From contig NZ_CP006720.1 in assembly GCF_000565195.1 (NCBI RefSeq), positions 372,001 through 436,000 of the forward strand: a stretch of DNA of 64,000 nt. Reading direction: 5' to 3'. A program made the position numbers and the translations under genes. The notes beneath the pieces are model-generated. The model worked only from the letters and a program-made list of their open reading frames with translations. It was not told where the DNA came from and made no database searches. How positions within the stretch are numbered: the first letter of the stretch is position 1; each line of letters starts with the position of its first letter. The stretch is from Spiroplasma mirum ATCC 29335 (GTDB lineage: Bacteria; Bacillota_I; Bacilli_A; Mycoplasmatales; Mycoplasmataceae). Shown here piece after piece: positions 1 to 10,306 of the stretch.

Positions 1-731
1 AAAATATTAAAGTATGGACGAAAAATTGGTTTTGTTATTAAAAAGTAAATCACATACACCATTGTTGAACCAAACCATGACAAGATGACTCCGACTGCTA
101 GACCATCAACTTTAAACATTGTATCGTGATTACCGATAAAACCAAATGAACAAGAAACAAGTAAGTTAATTAGAATTCCAACTAGGGACGCTAATAAAGT
201 AATTTTAATTTTTCCTAGGGCATTCATTGTCATTGCAAAACAATAACTAATCGCTAACAATGAATAAGAAATCGCGGCAATTCTTGTATATTGAACACCA
301 ATATGGATGGCATTATTTGCTCCTCCGGTGGCATTTTCTCCTCCAATAATGGCACTAATAATATTGGGAGTTGCTGATTCAACAATAATTAATGAAATTA
401 GGGCAAACCCCACCATGTAACAAAGTTTCGTATTCATTGTTTCGCGAACCTTCGCAAAGTCTTTGGCCCCATAATATTGTGATGTATAAACATTCCCCGC
501 AATGACCAGACCAATTAAACCATATCAAACAATTTCAAAAACATTCGTTTGTGAACCAATCCCGGCCACAATATCATCGGATGAATAGGTTTCATTTTGA
601 AATTGCCCACAAATAAAAGTATTAAATAAACTAATAAAGTTATCCATTAACCCTTGGACAGTCATTGGAATCATCATTAGTAAAGTGGTTAGATAAAAGT
701 TACGATTTTTTTTATCTGCTGCGATATCCAT
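1..731 (-). CDS. MATE family efflux transporter, N-terminal part (runs off the window start)
   Basis: Reading the minus strand from ATG at 731 with TGA as Trp gives an open frame to the window edge, about 243 residues. The protein is strongly hydrophobic. After a short cytoplasmic start it has the NorM-like segment MIPMTVQGLMDNF, then VYTSQYYGAKDF and further membrane helices, as expected for the first half of a MATE (multidrug and toxin extrusion) antiporter. MATE proteins exchange Na+ or H+ for cationic drugs or metabolites at the membrane. A good ribosome site (AAAGGAGG) lies just upstream at about 742-749. A second, divergent MATE gene lies at 26993-28600. The substrate cannot be told from sequence. 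The 3' half lies outside the window. Confidence 0.85.
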
Positions 732-1002
732 TTCCTCATTCCTCCTTTTAAAAATTAAAGTACTAACACTAGCATATTATACTAAAAAATTTGCATAATT
801 AACTATAATTATTTTGCTTTCGTACATAATTTTTGTAATTATTTTAAAATTTTGCTTAATTTTTAGAGGGTTAATTTTAGGTTGGAATAAAAAAAATTAA
901 AGAAATTTTGTAATATTTTTATAACTGTTAAAAACTAGATATAATATAAATAGAAAACTACTTATCCAACCAAAGCAATAATTATATAGTAAGGTGAAAA
1001 AA

Positions 1003-4000
1003 ATGAAACAAAAAGGATTTTATGATCTGTTGTTAAAACTTAATGATCAAATTGAAGGCAATTATGTTGTCAAAGAATTAACCCATGAAAAAGATTATAT
1101 TAAAGACTGGGACCATTATTTAGTAAAACAATTTAATAATAATTTTTTATTAACAAAATTAAAAAGTTACACAACACTAGAAGAAAAATTAGCATTTTTA
1201 AATAGTTTAATTGGCAAAACTAATGTTGAAGAGCAATTATTACCGCAAATTCTATTAAAAATTCATGATGATAATCCTAATGAATATCATAATACAATAC
1301 GGTTAACTGATAACCATCTATTTACTAATCAAAATGCTCAGGAGTTAATTAATGAACTTAACAAAGAAATCAGAACAGCCGATGAAGTTCATTTTATTTT
1401 TCCGTTTATTTCAAAAGCAATTTTAAATAAGATTGAAGCTTCAATTGCGATTGCTAATAAATGTCACACAAAGATCCGATTAATTACTACTACTTTTGAT
1501 AATATGGCGGCCTTTGTTAACTTAGAAGAGTTAACCCACCTTGTTACCACTTATGATAATTTTGAGATTAGAGTCGAAGATAATTTAGAAAAACGAAGTG
1601 AGCGTATTCATATTAAAGCCTCAATTTTTTGCCGAAAATCAGGATTTGGGACTGCTATTATAGGGTCATCTAATTTAACATATCGAGGAATGGTACGTGG
1701 TCGGGAATGAAATATTAAGGTTAATGAATTTGCTAATCCCCAATTATATGAACAACTATTAACTGAATATGAAACAATCTGAACTGATCGCTTGGTTAAT
1801 TTTAATAACCCAACGGAGCGAGCTGATTTATTAAATAGGATTCACTTGGCTCAAGAAGAGATTATTAATAATCAGTTTAACCAAACCACCGAATTTTTAA
1901 CAACTAGAAAATACTTATATGATTTTCAAAAAGAAATTGTTAATAAGTTAAAAAACCGTCGGAAACAAGGAAAAAATAAACATCTAATTATTATGGCCAC
2001 AGGAACTGGTAAAACGGTGGTTAGTGCTTTTGATTATCAAAACCAAATTAAAGAAAATAATAATGTTAAACCAACAATATTATTTTTAGCCCATCAAAAA
2101 GAAATTGTCGACCAGGCCTTGTTAACGTTTCAAAGCGTATTAAGAGATAAAAGTTTTGGTGAAGTTCTATATGACCAGATGACTTACCAAAATAATAACT
2201 ATTTATTTGCCACAATTCAAACAATTCATAACCGGTTGTCAGATTTTGACACGCAGCATTTTGATATTATTATTTTTGATGAAGCACATCATATTGCAGC
2301 AAAAACTTTCGACCGGGTGTTTAATTATTTTAAACCAAAACAATTATTAGGGTTAACTGCCACTCCTGAGCGTACCGATGGTAAAACAATTTTAAAATAT
2401 TTTGATAACGAGTTTGCCAGTGAATTAAGATTGTGGGATGCTGTCAACCAACGTTTACTATGTCCGTTTGATTATTATTGTATTGATGATCCAACTTCTG
2501 ATTTAACTGGTGTGGATTTAAATAATGATGAAGCTTTATTTCAAAAATTAAATACAACTAGTCGTAATGAATTGTTATATCAAATGATTAATAAATATCT
2601 TGGCCATTATGCCAAACCAATGTGTGTTATTTTTTGTATTACAACAGAACATGCGAGAATTGTCACAGAATTTTTAACAAAGAAAGGACTAAAAGCAAGT
2701 TACTTAACTTCCGAAGTTAATAGTAACCGTACGGCAATCTTAAATGATTTTAAAAAAAATGCGGATTAATTATTTATGTGTGGTCAACATGTTTAATGAA
2801 GGAATTGATGTCCCTGAAATTGATACAATTATTATGTTACGTCCCACTAATTCTAAAACAATCTATTTACAACAGTTGGGGCGTGGTCTACGAAAAACTG
2901 ACCATAAAAGTCGTTTAGAAGTTTATGATTTAATTACTAATGTTGATAAAAAATATGATTTAACGTTAGGAATTAAAAATTTATTTGCTAATAATTTAAC
3001 TTCTCGCAAAATGATTAGTGAAAACCAAGGCTTACCATATGGTTGTACGATTACTTTAGAGAAACGTAGTCAAGAGATTATTTTACGAAATTTAAGAAAA
3101 TGATATGATGATAAACATCGCATTCGTTTACAAGTTCGGGAATTCTACCAAAAATATGGACCCGAAGGGTTATATAAAATTTTAGAAACCTATGAAATGT
3201 CCTTATTTGAGTTTTATAATATTCTGAATGATTTTTATTTAAAAGTTGCTCAAAATATTACTTTGTATAATAAAAATGAAAATGACCATCAGCGGAATAA
3301 AAATATTTTTAAACAGTTTTTATTTTTAAATAGTTATGATATTGTTTGGTATTTTTATCATCGTTTAAAACAAAGTTTACCATCAAACCAATATCAACAT
3401 TGCTATGATAATCTCTTGATGTGTTCATTATTATATGAAGTAACTAGTATAAATGCCTATGAAGGAATTTTTCCTAATTACCAAGAAATTGAAGATTTAA
3501 TTGATTATTTTATTGAACATAACCAGTTAATAGTTAATGAATTATTATTAATTTTAAAATATAAACTTAACCATGAAGTATTAATTGCAAGAGAATCTCA
3601 TCAGCAAGATTCATTATTATATGGTAATTGAACTTTTACTGTTCGCCAAGCATTATGTATTATTGAAAGAACAAATTTTATTCCATCAAAACCCTTACGA
3701 ATTATTGCTTTTCAAGCTGGACACTTAACTTTTGATGAAACAAAACTAGTTATTTTAGCCGATACCGAAGTTATTAACTATGGGAAATTAACTAAGTATG
3801 ACCTCACCACAAAAGAATATTGGTGATCATTACCCGAACAGATGAAAATTAATAATAAATTAGTAAAAGATATTCAAAACCCTAATATCACCAAATACTT
3901 ATTTTTGCAAAATAAAATTAACCATACATATCCAAACCTTAAATTAAAGTTATATGATTTTATTGGAATTGGAAAATATTTAAAAATGGTTGACTCTGAC

Positions 4001-4033
4001 ATATTAACGGCAGAATTTAGTTTAATTAGTTAA
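1003..4033 (+). pseudogene. PLD-DEAD/DEAH helicase fusion (DUF3427-type), one frameshift
   Basis: This is a roughly 1,000-codon gene. The N-terminal third resembles a phospholipase-D-like nuclease domain (RIHIKASIF followed by IIGSSNLTYRG, an HKD-type motif). It is followed by a superfamily-2 helicase core: P-loop MATGTGKTVV, box II DEAH, LLGLTATPERTDG, then motif VI QQLGRGLRK, and a long C-terminal region. This order matches the PLD-ResIII-Helicase_C-DUF3427 family, which is linked to DNA repair or defence. ATG 1003 is preferred over GTG 994 because AAGGTG sits at the right distance as ribosome site. The frame breaks once, in an A8 run (2752-2759). With seven A the protein reads through as DFKKMRINYLCVVN. 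All other apparent stops are TGA (Trp). It could be a real pseudogene, a phase-variable tract or a sequencing slip. Confidence 0.8.
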
Positions 4034-4053
4034 AAAAAACCTTTTTTTGGTTG

Positions 4054-4094
4054 AAATCTGAAAAGGAATTGATAATTTTCTTTTCAGATTTTTT
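4054..4094 (+). terminator. Rho-independent terminator after the helicase
   Basis: A perfect 12-bp stem (AAATCTGAAAAG at 4054-4065 with CTTTTCAGATTT at 4080-4091) is followed directly by T residues. It lies 20 bases after the helicase stop. Confidence 0.8.
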
Positions 4095-4235
4095 AAGTTA
4101 GTTGGGAAATTAATCAATAAAAATATATTGTTTTTAATAGTCGTGATTTTATTAAGTTTTACTAAAATTGTGATATTATTTGTTGCTTGTTATAATGATA
4201 AACACCATATCGAGAAGGGCAAAGGAGAAAGGAAT

Positions 4236-6271
4236 ATGGAAGAAAAAAAGCTTTATACTATTTTAAAACAATATCAAAATCGATTTTTACGACAAAAAGA
4301 CATTGGGAACTTATTTTTTTTACAAAAAATAGTATCGCTACTAACCGTAGTATCATTGATTTATACCAATTATTGTTTACTAATTTTGCTGAACTTCAAG
4401 AAGAATTTCAAAATTTTTTAACCGGATCAGCACTCAAACTAAAAGAGATAAACGCTTATAGTATTCCAAACATTGATTTGCATTTAAAAGTTTTATACTC
4501 TTCCGAAGATGATAAAGTTTTTATGCATAAATATCGGGAATTATCAACCAAATTAAATATTTTTAAAGTAAAACTAATTTTTGAAGAAATTATTAAATTT
4601 TACAAACTTAAAAATAAGGATAATCCTGAGGATTTAGTTAATAAAACAATTAAATTTCTAAATTCATATTTTGCTGAACAATTTGATAACTTAAAAATTA
4701 TTGTCAAAGATTCTGAAAATGAATTATCAGAAAAGGGGAGCAATGTTTTTATCTTGGTTATCCATATATTGAAGGATTTTTAGAAACAGAAGAAGTTTTT
4801 TGGGAACCATTATTATTATGGCCAATTGTGGTTGATAATAATAAGGTTAAACGAGAAAAGACATTAAGAATTGAAACAATCAACGTTATTATTAATCCCA
4901 TGATTAAACTTCGTCAGTTAGCAGCGCACAAAATTAATTTAGACTTAGTTAATTTTGATCCGCTGGACGATGAAGAGGATGTTAATAAAATTGAAAAAGC
5001 GCTCATGGAGCTAAGTAAGATTGGGCTTACTTTTAAAAATAATAACCCAACTGTTGTTAACCAAACGAGCATTATTACCAATTTTTCGTTATCATTAAAA
5101 GCTTATAATAAAGAACAAGCAGCCAGTGAGTTAAAAAATAAATATAATTTTAATGAAAGTGCCATTTTATGTTGTGCTGCTTTTATTGGGATTTATAAAA
5201 CAACTAATACGGTCTTATTTACTGATTATAATAAAATTTTAGAGAATACTAATTTAGGGGAATTAAATGATTTATTTTTTTAAATTTTAAATGAATATTA
5301 AGATTAAAAAGAAAAACGGATTGAATTTGAAAAAAGTTTTCGTGAACAAGATGTCATTGCAATTAGTGAGTTAGATTTTTATCAAAAACTAGCAATTAAA
5401 AAAGCAATGAATTCAAATTTAATTATTGAAGGACCACCGGGAACAGGAAAATCACAAACAATTACTAACCTAATTGTTAATTAAATTTACCGCGGTGATA
5501 ATGTTTTATTATGTGCGGAGAAAAAACAGCCTTAAAAATTGTTTATAATAACATGAAAAAATTTCAAAAATATTTTTTATTTATTGATGATATGAATAAC
5601 AAAAGTTTTGTTTTTTCACAAATTAAAGCCGCCATTGATAGTTTTTTAAATACCGTGGTTAGTGAAAAACAAAAGATTAGTGATGATGAAATGGATTATT
5701 ATTTTGATAAATTCCGTGAATATCGTCAGCTAATTGAAGAAGAAAAAACCCAAAATTATACGCTGTATAAAAATGATTTAAAAGATATTAATAATTACTT
5801 AGATCCTAATTATTATGAACATTTAAATCAATATGCAATCTTTTCGTTAGTCTTAGAAAGTTTTACCGAAGATGTGGAAAAGATTTATGTTAACTTAGAT
5901 GATATTATTAAAATTAAGGAATTTAAGCAAAAGTTTGCTGTCTTAATTGAACAGCATTATAAAAAAATTAATTTCTTAAAATTAAGCAAGTTATTAATCA
6001 AAATAAAAGATAAAAAATTAGATTATTTAATCTATAACATGCTAGCAAGGGTGAAATTATTAAATAATTACATGATGGTAATATTTTGACTATTGGTTTC
6101 ACACAAAAAATTTTGCAATTAAATGATAATGGGACAATTAAAATGGAAGTTTCTAAAATAATAGAATCATTTGCTGGTATTTTTTTTAGAGACTTCTGAC
6201 CATAAATTGTTTATTTCACTAATTACTAATGATTTTAAAGAGATTTATGTGTATCAATTAAATAATGCGTA
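4236..6271 (+). pseudogene. Superfamily-1 (DUF4011-like) DNA/RNA helicase remnant
   Basis: The gene has a good start (AAAGGAGAAAGGAAT then ATG 4236) but is broken repeatedly. The frame shifts in a T8 run at 4314-4321 and again near 4745-4749. It stops at 5281, resumes as SELDFYQKLAIKKAMNSN and LIIEGPPGTGKSQTITNLI (a classic Walker A of AAA_11/Upf1-like helicases), then hits TAA directly after LIVN. The rest (YRGDNVLLC, a helical region) fades out by about 6271. The part before the P-loop contains GFLETEEVFWEPLLLWPIVV, typical of the DUF4011-type large helicases. Motifs IV-VI and the nuclease-like C-terminus are missing, so the gene is truncated as well as frameshifted. No activity is expected. 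A weak stem-loop (ACTTGC...GCAAGT, 6301-6319) follows. Confidence 0.7.
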
Positions 6272-6344
6272 ATTTATTTAAATTTAAAAAATAAAATAAC
6301 ACTTGCATTTTTGGCAAGTTCTTCTTATTATTAAGATAACAACT

Positions 6345-6545
6345 TAAAAAAGCAAATTTTGGATATTACAGGAATTAGGTGCAAGTCCTAGGCTGTTCCA
6401 GCAACTGTAATGCTGATGAACACTATAAAAATCCATTGAGATAAAGATCTTGAGAAGGAATAGTAAGTAAAACGAAGCTAAGCCAGTAGACCGATCTAAA
6501 AATTTACAAAACAATTATCAGCATGATAATTATTATCCCTGGGGT
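6345..6545 (+). promoter_or_regulatory. Cobalamin (B12) riboswitch aptamer
   Basis: The leader carries the conserved B12-box core in order: AGGTGCAAGTCCT (6377-6389), CTGTTCCAGCAACTGTAA (6393-6410), and about 70 bases later GAAGCTAAGCCAGTAGACC (6474-6492). These correspond to the class consensus GGTGCAANTCC, NGCNACTGTNA and GAAGYCAGGANACC. The spacing and the variable arm between the blocks also fit. Established knowledge: these RNAs bind adenosyl- or methyl-cobalamin and turn downstream genes off. Here the aptamer is followed by a terminator hairpin (6626-6647) and then a DUF4430-like gene and an ECF S component, both of types tied to B12 uptake. The outer boundaries are approximate. Confidence 0.88.
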
Positions 6546-6625
6546 TTTGATAATTAATTGTTTACTAGTAGTTAAAAATTAAGGTTAATCTTCTAACCAA
6601 AACCTACTAATTAATAATTATTCAA

Positions 6626-6647
6626 AACGCTCCAAAAGCGTTTTTTT
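6626..6647 (+). terminator. Terminator hairpin of the riboswitch expression platform
   Basis: AACGCT (6626-6631), loop CCAAA, AGCGTT (6637-6642), then a run of seven T starting inside the stem. It sits between the aptamer and the ribosome site of the next gene (AAAGGAG, about 6669). This fits transcriptional attenuation on B12 binding, although an antiterminator pairing was not worked out. Confidence 0.75.
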
Positions 6648-6681
6648 AGTTTTTAAGAACTCATAAGTAAAGGAGAACAAT

Positions 6682-7179
6682 ATGAATAAAACTAATAAAA
6701 AGAATTGAATAATGTGGTTAATAGCTGCCTTAGCTAGTATTATTTTTAGCGCTTCGGTAATCTTAAACATTACTTATTTACCAAAATATTTTGCGTTAAA
6801 AAATCGGGTTGATAATACTTTAAAAATAAAAATTAATGCCTATGATGCTACGAAATCTAACCGTGAGATTTTGTTTAGTTCAAACTATGAATCAACAATG
6901 TTAACATTAGGAGATTTAATGCAGAATTATCGCGATAGTTTTTCGGTTATTGCCAGTGGTTCACTGGGGCATTGGCTAGAAGGAATTAATACTAACAAAG
7001 GATGAATTAAAAAAACACCCCATGATAGTGAATATTGAACAATTACCAGTCCAACAAATTCAAAATGTAAGGGGAATACTGATCCTAAAAGTAATATTCC
7101 TGATATTTGTGAAGTTGGGATTGATGATTTATTCTTAAAAAATAATGATGTTTTTAATTTAATGTTAGTTATACAATAA
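6682..7179 (+). CDS. Membrane-anchored DUF4430-like (transcobalamin-like) protein
   Basis: 165 residues. A single N-terminal hydrophobic segment (about residues 9-30, ending at NITYLPKYF) anchors an extracellular domain. That domain has the features I associate with DUF4430 cobalamin-binding-like proteins: a helix-like LTLGDLMQNY, then SLGHWLEGI, a GW pair, YWTITSPTN, and near the end VGIDDLFLKNNDVFNL. The gene is first behind the B12 riboswitch and five bases upstream of an ECF S component, so a role in capturing corrinoid at the cell surface is a reasonable inference. The same C-terminal signature recurs in the broken gene at 7927-8527. Start ATG 6682 follows AAAGGAGAACAAT. Three TGA codons are Trp. 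Binding is inferred, not shown. Confidence 0.7.
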
Positions 7180-7183
7180 AATT

Positions 7184-7843
7184 ATGAAAAATTTTTGAGG
7201 TAAACTAAAAACAAAATTTTTGTTCCATAAGCGTTCTTATACTATTAAAACTTTAATTCAAATTTGCTTAATTCCAATTTATGCTGCTTTAGTTTTTACG
7301 TTAAAAGAGGCAATGGCTTTTTTACCGAACATTGAACCAGTGACATTATTAATTTTATTTGCTGGTGTTTATTTTCCTTTTTTTATGAGTTTTAGTATTA
7401 GTTTAATTTTTTGTTTTCTTGATGGTTTATATTGGGGTTTTAATTTAAGTTGGTGTTTACCATACTTAATTATTTGACCACTCTTAGCGGTTATTGGGCG
7501 AGTTTGCCGTCCTGTAATTCTAAAATGATGGTGAACTTTTGTCATTATTGCCGGTATTTTTGGGCTATTATTTGGTTTTGTCTTTGCAGTTATTAACTGA
7601 CTTTTAGTTGTTATCATTGGTAATCAAATTAACGGGGGACAAAGTTTTGTCTTAATTGCCTGATGATTAAACGGATTATCTTATGATGGCATTCACTGTG
7701 CTGGGAATATTATGATGGCAGGGGTTTTATTTTACCCTTTAACAAGACTATGAGTTAACCATCTCCAGTATTATTTATTTTATGAAGATGATAAACGAAT
7801 TATTTCTTATAATATTTTTTTCAAAAAATCCAAGCAAAATTAG
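7184..7843 (+). CDS. ECF transporter S component, probable cobalamin specificity
   Basis: 219 residues with about six hydrophobic helices. After a basic N-terminus (FLFHKRSYTIKTL) comes LIQICLIPIYAALVFTLKEA, a typical ECF substrate-binding (S) subunit start. Later segments include PVTLLILFAGVYFPFF and GIHCAGNIMMAGVLFYPL. S components work with a shared EcfA/A'/T module, not encoded in this window, to import vitamins. Position under the B12 riboswitch, between two DUF4430-like genes, points to cobalamin or a related corrinoid. The C-terminus may be altered: a T7 run at 7815-7821 precedes an early stop. With one more T the protein would continue for about 24 residues to 7914. Confidence 0.75.
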
Positions 7844-7926
7844 AGACTACTTCATCATTTGAAATAAAACCATTAGAACCATTAATTGAAGATAAAAAAA
7901 CACAAGATAGGTAGTTACATTTAAGA

Positions 7927-8527
7927 ATGAAAAATTTACTAACAATAATGTCAAGTTTAACATTAATTACTACCCCAATTATTTCCCACTTGGGAAATAT
8001 CCAAAATGGAACACACCAGGAGTTATTAACTCCGACAGTTGATAATTATTATCAAATTGATGCTAATTAGGATTTTAGTTCAGCCACCCCCACCCCAGCA
8101 ATAATGAAACAGTTTTACTATTAATGCTTATGTTGACTGATTGCAATGAGATTTGGCGAAGACCCAACAAACCTTAGCAACAATTACTACTAAAATTGAT
8201 AAAACATTATTACAAGATGATAATACTTTAGTGAATCTAATGAATTACCTAAACAATTATTATCCAACAATTACTTCTGGTATTAAAGTACCCTTTAAAA
8301 TTAAACCTGAGGTAACCCAATATGGGCGAATATTAGAAGGAATTTATGATTGGGATAAATCAGTTCAGGATTATTTAACTGGTTGAAAAGAATCATATTG
8401 ATCATTAAATATTCCCACTAATCCATTCTGTGCTGATCAACCAAATAATTATTGTACAAGAGGAATTAATGGTTTAGAATTGCAGCAAAATGATACATTT
8501 GATTTGTATTTTGTCTGTCTAGCTTAA
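7927..8527 (+). pseudogene. Second DUF4430-like secreted protein, broken
   Basis: A signal-peptide-like start (MKNLLTIMSSLTLITTPIIS) reads to TAG at 8068. The remainder is in another frame, from about 8105 to the TAA at 8525-8527, so at least one stop and one frameshift lie in the C-rich stretch 8080-8100. The C-terminal half mirrors the gene at 6682: GRILEGIYDWD, GWKESYWSLNIPTN, cysteines, then RGINGLELQQNDTFDLYF. It is therefore a paralog of the first DUF4430-like gene and the third member of the B12-controlled unit. There is no lipobox cysteine. It seems to have been lost recently, because the C-terminal domain is still clean. Confidence 0.65.
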
Positions 8528-8553
8528 AAAAGCATTTATAAAATGCTTTTTTT
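8526..8553 (+). terminator. Terminator of the B12 locus
   Basis: AAAAAAGCATTT, loop ATA, AAATGCTTTTTTT. It begins at the stop codon of the third gene and closes the riboswitch-controlled unit. Confidence 0.8.
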
Positions 8554-8801
8554 AAATATGAAATTTTAACTGAATTTTTAATTTTATCTTTAAACTTTAA
8601 TAAATTTATCTTATTAAAAAAAGTTTATTTTCATAAAAATGAAAACTATTGCTTTTTTTAATAAAGTTATGTGAGACTAGTAGAACTGTGAATTGATATA
8701 AGGTGACTAATCTCAAAAAGGGTATGTAAAAACATTGAGGGTAAAACAAATATTTTTTAGTTTTGTAATTTTGAAAACTAAAATAGGAAGGAAACATATA
8801 G

Positions 8802-9708
8802 ATGAGGAAATTATTTTTATTTTTGGGGGCAATTTGTTTGGGTTCTTCAGTAACTACTAATATTATAGCTTGTAAAGGTTCACAACATCATAGTTCAGAA
8901 GAACAGCAAGTTAATTTTGAAGAACTTTTAGTAAAATTACAGAAACAAGTTGTAAATTCTTTTAAATAGTAGTAATTTTAACCAAAATATTACTGAAATT
9001 ATTGATAAAGGGCAAACTAGTGATCAGGAAAAATACCCTAATAAAGTTAGAGAATCTTCAGCCGATAAAATGTTTAGTATTTTCCCTGATTTAAAAGTCC
9101 AAAAAACAGGAGATGCTTTAGTTTATTGGTTTTGAACAATTATAGGATTAAAAAATAACCCTGGTGATTTAAGTGATATTATTGATACGATTACGAATCC
9201 TGGGCATTTTGAAGATAATGTTTCGGATGTTATTAAAGATTTACCAGAAGATCAAAAAAATGAAGTTGTTGATAATTTAATTGGTCCGGTAATTGATAAG
9301 ATTAAAGAAGAAACTGATAAATTAGCAGTTGCCACAATTAACTGAAGTAATATTAATGGGGAAGTTAGCAAATGAAAAAAATAGTAACCCGAGGAAAAAA
9401 TTTAGTGGAACTGCAGTGCAAGAAATAATGAATGATACTTCAAAAACTTATGTTTATTTCCCTGGTTTAAAATCATCAGTCGAAGCTAATACCAATGATT
9501 TAACCCCAACCATTACTGATGGTAATAAATTATATAATATGTTAAAAAACCTTTATACCTTGGGAAAAATTGCCCCCCCCGGGGAGCGGAACAATTAAAA
9601 ACATTTAATGCTATTATTGGAAAATATGTTTTAGGAATGACAATTGTTAATCCTGGGAATTAAGATCCTAATTATCAAAATTATGTCCAATTTAGTCAGT
9701 GGTTTTAA
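8802..9708 (+). pseudogene. Spiroplasma-type lipoprotein, broken
   Basis: The start MRKLFLFLGAICLGSS...NIIACKG is a lipoprotein signal with the lipobox Cys at residue 24, the same place as in the other lipoproteins of this window. The frame ends at TAG after NSFK. The coding continues in a second frame (NQNITEIIDKGQTSDQEKYP... to about 9380), then a third (KKFSGTAVQEIMNDTSKTYV to 9597), then a fourth to 9708. One break falls in a C8 tract (9573-9580). The mature domain is not one I recognise. With at least three frameshifts no full product can be made, although a short lipopeptide could be. Confidence 0.65.
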
Positions 9709-9723
9709 AAGGAGATTTTTTAA

Positions 9724-10159
9724 ATGGTTAATAATGTAAATAATTCTCAACAACAAATAAGAAGTAATAATGCTCCGGTTTCCGTAGCGCCAATAATAAG
9801 AAACCAACCAATGATGGGTTGTTTTAAAAGTGGTATCATTATTTCGTATTAGCATCTTTTATTCTTGTTTTTTTCTTAATGTTTCGTTTAGTTGGTATTG
9901 TGTTGAATATTTTAGATAAAACAATGAATATTAATTAAAATTTAAAAACAGTTTTTTAGCAGCTAGTATCTGTTATTTAGTGATTGTTATTATTGAAATT
10001 CCGGTGGTTATTTTAAATGAGCGTTTTCTAAATGGGAAAGATCTTCATAAATATTTAATTGCTATTATTGATATTTTATTTGTGGGGAATGTTGGCGGGA
10101 TAGTTATTTTATTTGGTAATTATAATAATAATCAAAATAATACCCAACAAACTCGTTAG
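9724..10159 (+). pseudogene. Small membrane protein of unknown function, broken
   Basis: ATG 9724 follows AAAAGGAG and reads MVNNVNNSQQQIRSNNAPVS, an Asn/Gln-rich start, until a frameshift near 9830. The next piece (WYHYFVLASFILVFFLMF) and, after another shift near 9940, a third piece (SICYLVIVIIEIPVVIL and IDILFVGNVGGIVILFG) give three or four membrane helices and an Asn/Gln-rich tail. About 140 codons in all. I do not recognise the family. Confidence 0.5.
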
Positions 10160-10174
10160 AATTTATTATTTTTA

Positions 10175-10202
10175 TTGAATTTAATATTTTTTTAGATATA
10201 AT
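10175..10202 (+). promoter_or_regulatory. Promoter of rplU-prp-rpmA
   Basis: TTGAAT (10175-10180), 16-base spacer, TATAAT (10197-10202). The only sigma-70-like site between the broken gene upstream and rplU. Confidence 0.65.
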
Positions 10203-10208
10203 TAACTA

Positions 10209-10306
10209 TGGTTGTTTCAGTTTCAACCGCTCTTTGACTTTTAAGTACCAAAAGGATATGAAACACTTATCTACTTACTAGGCGAGTATAAACTGGAGGT
10301 GTAAAA
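10209..10306 (+). promoter_or_regulatory. Possible L21 leader (ribosomal-protein autoregulation)
   Basis: About 100 transcribed but untranslated bases lie between the -10 and rplU. In Firmicutes this position holds the structured L21 leader. The stretch looks more GC-rich and structured than its surroundings (GTTTCAGTTTCAACCGC, ACTTACTAGGCGAGTA). The match is by position; I could not confirm the fold. Confidence 0.35.

Noticed and set aside
7369-7617. Minus-strand frame opposite the ECF S component
   Set aside because: The plus-strand protein continues through it with TGA as Trp; the composition of the antisense product is implausible.
9631-9855. Minus-strand frame over the broken membrane gene
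   Set aside because: The plus-strand pieces form recognisable membrane helices; the antisense frame shows nothing.
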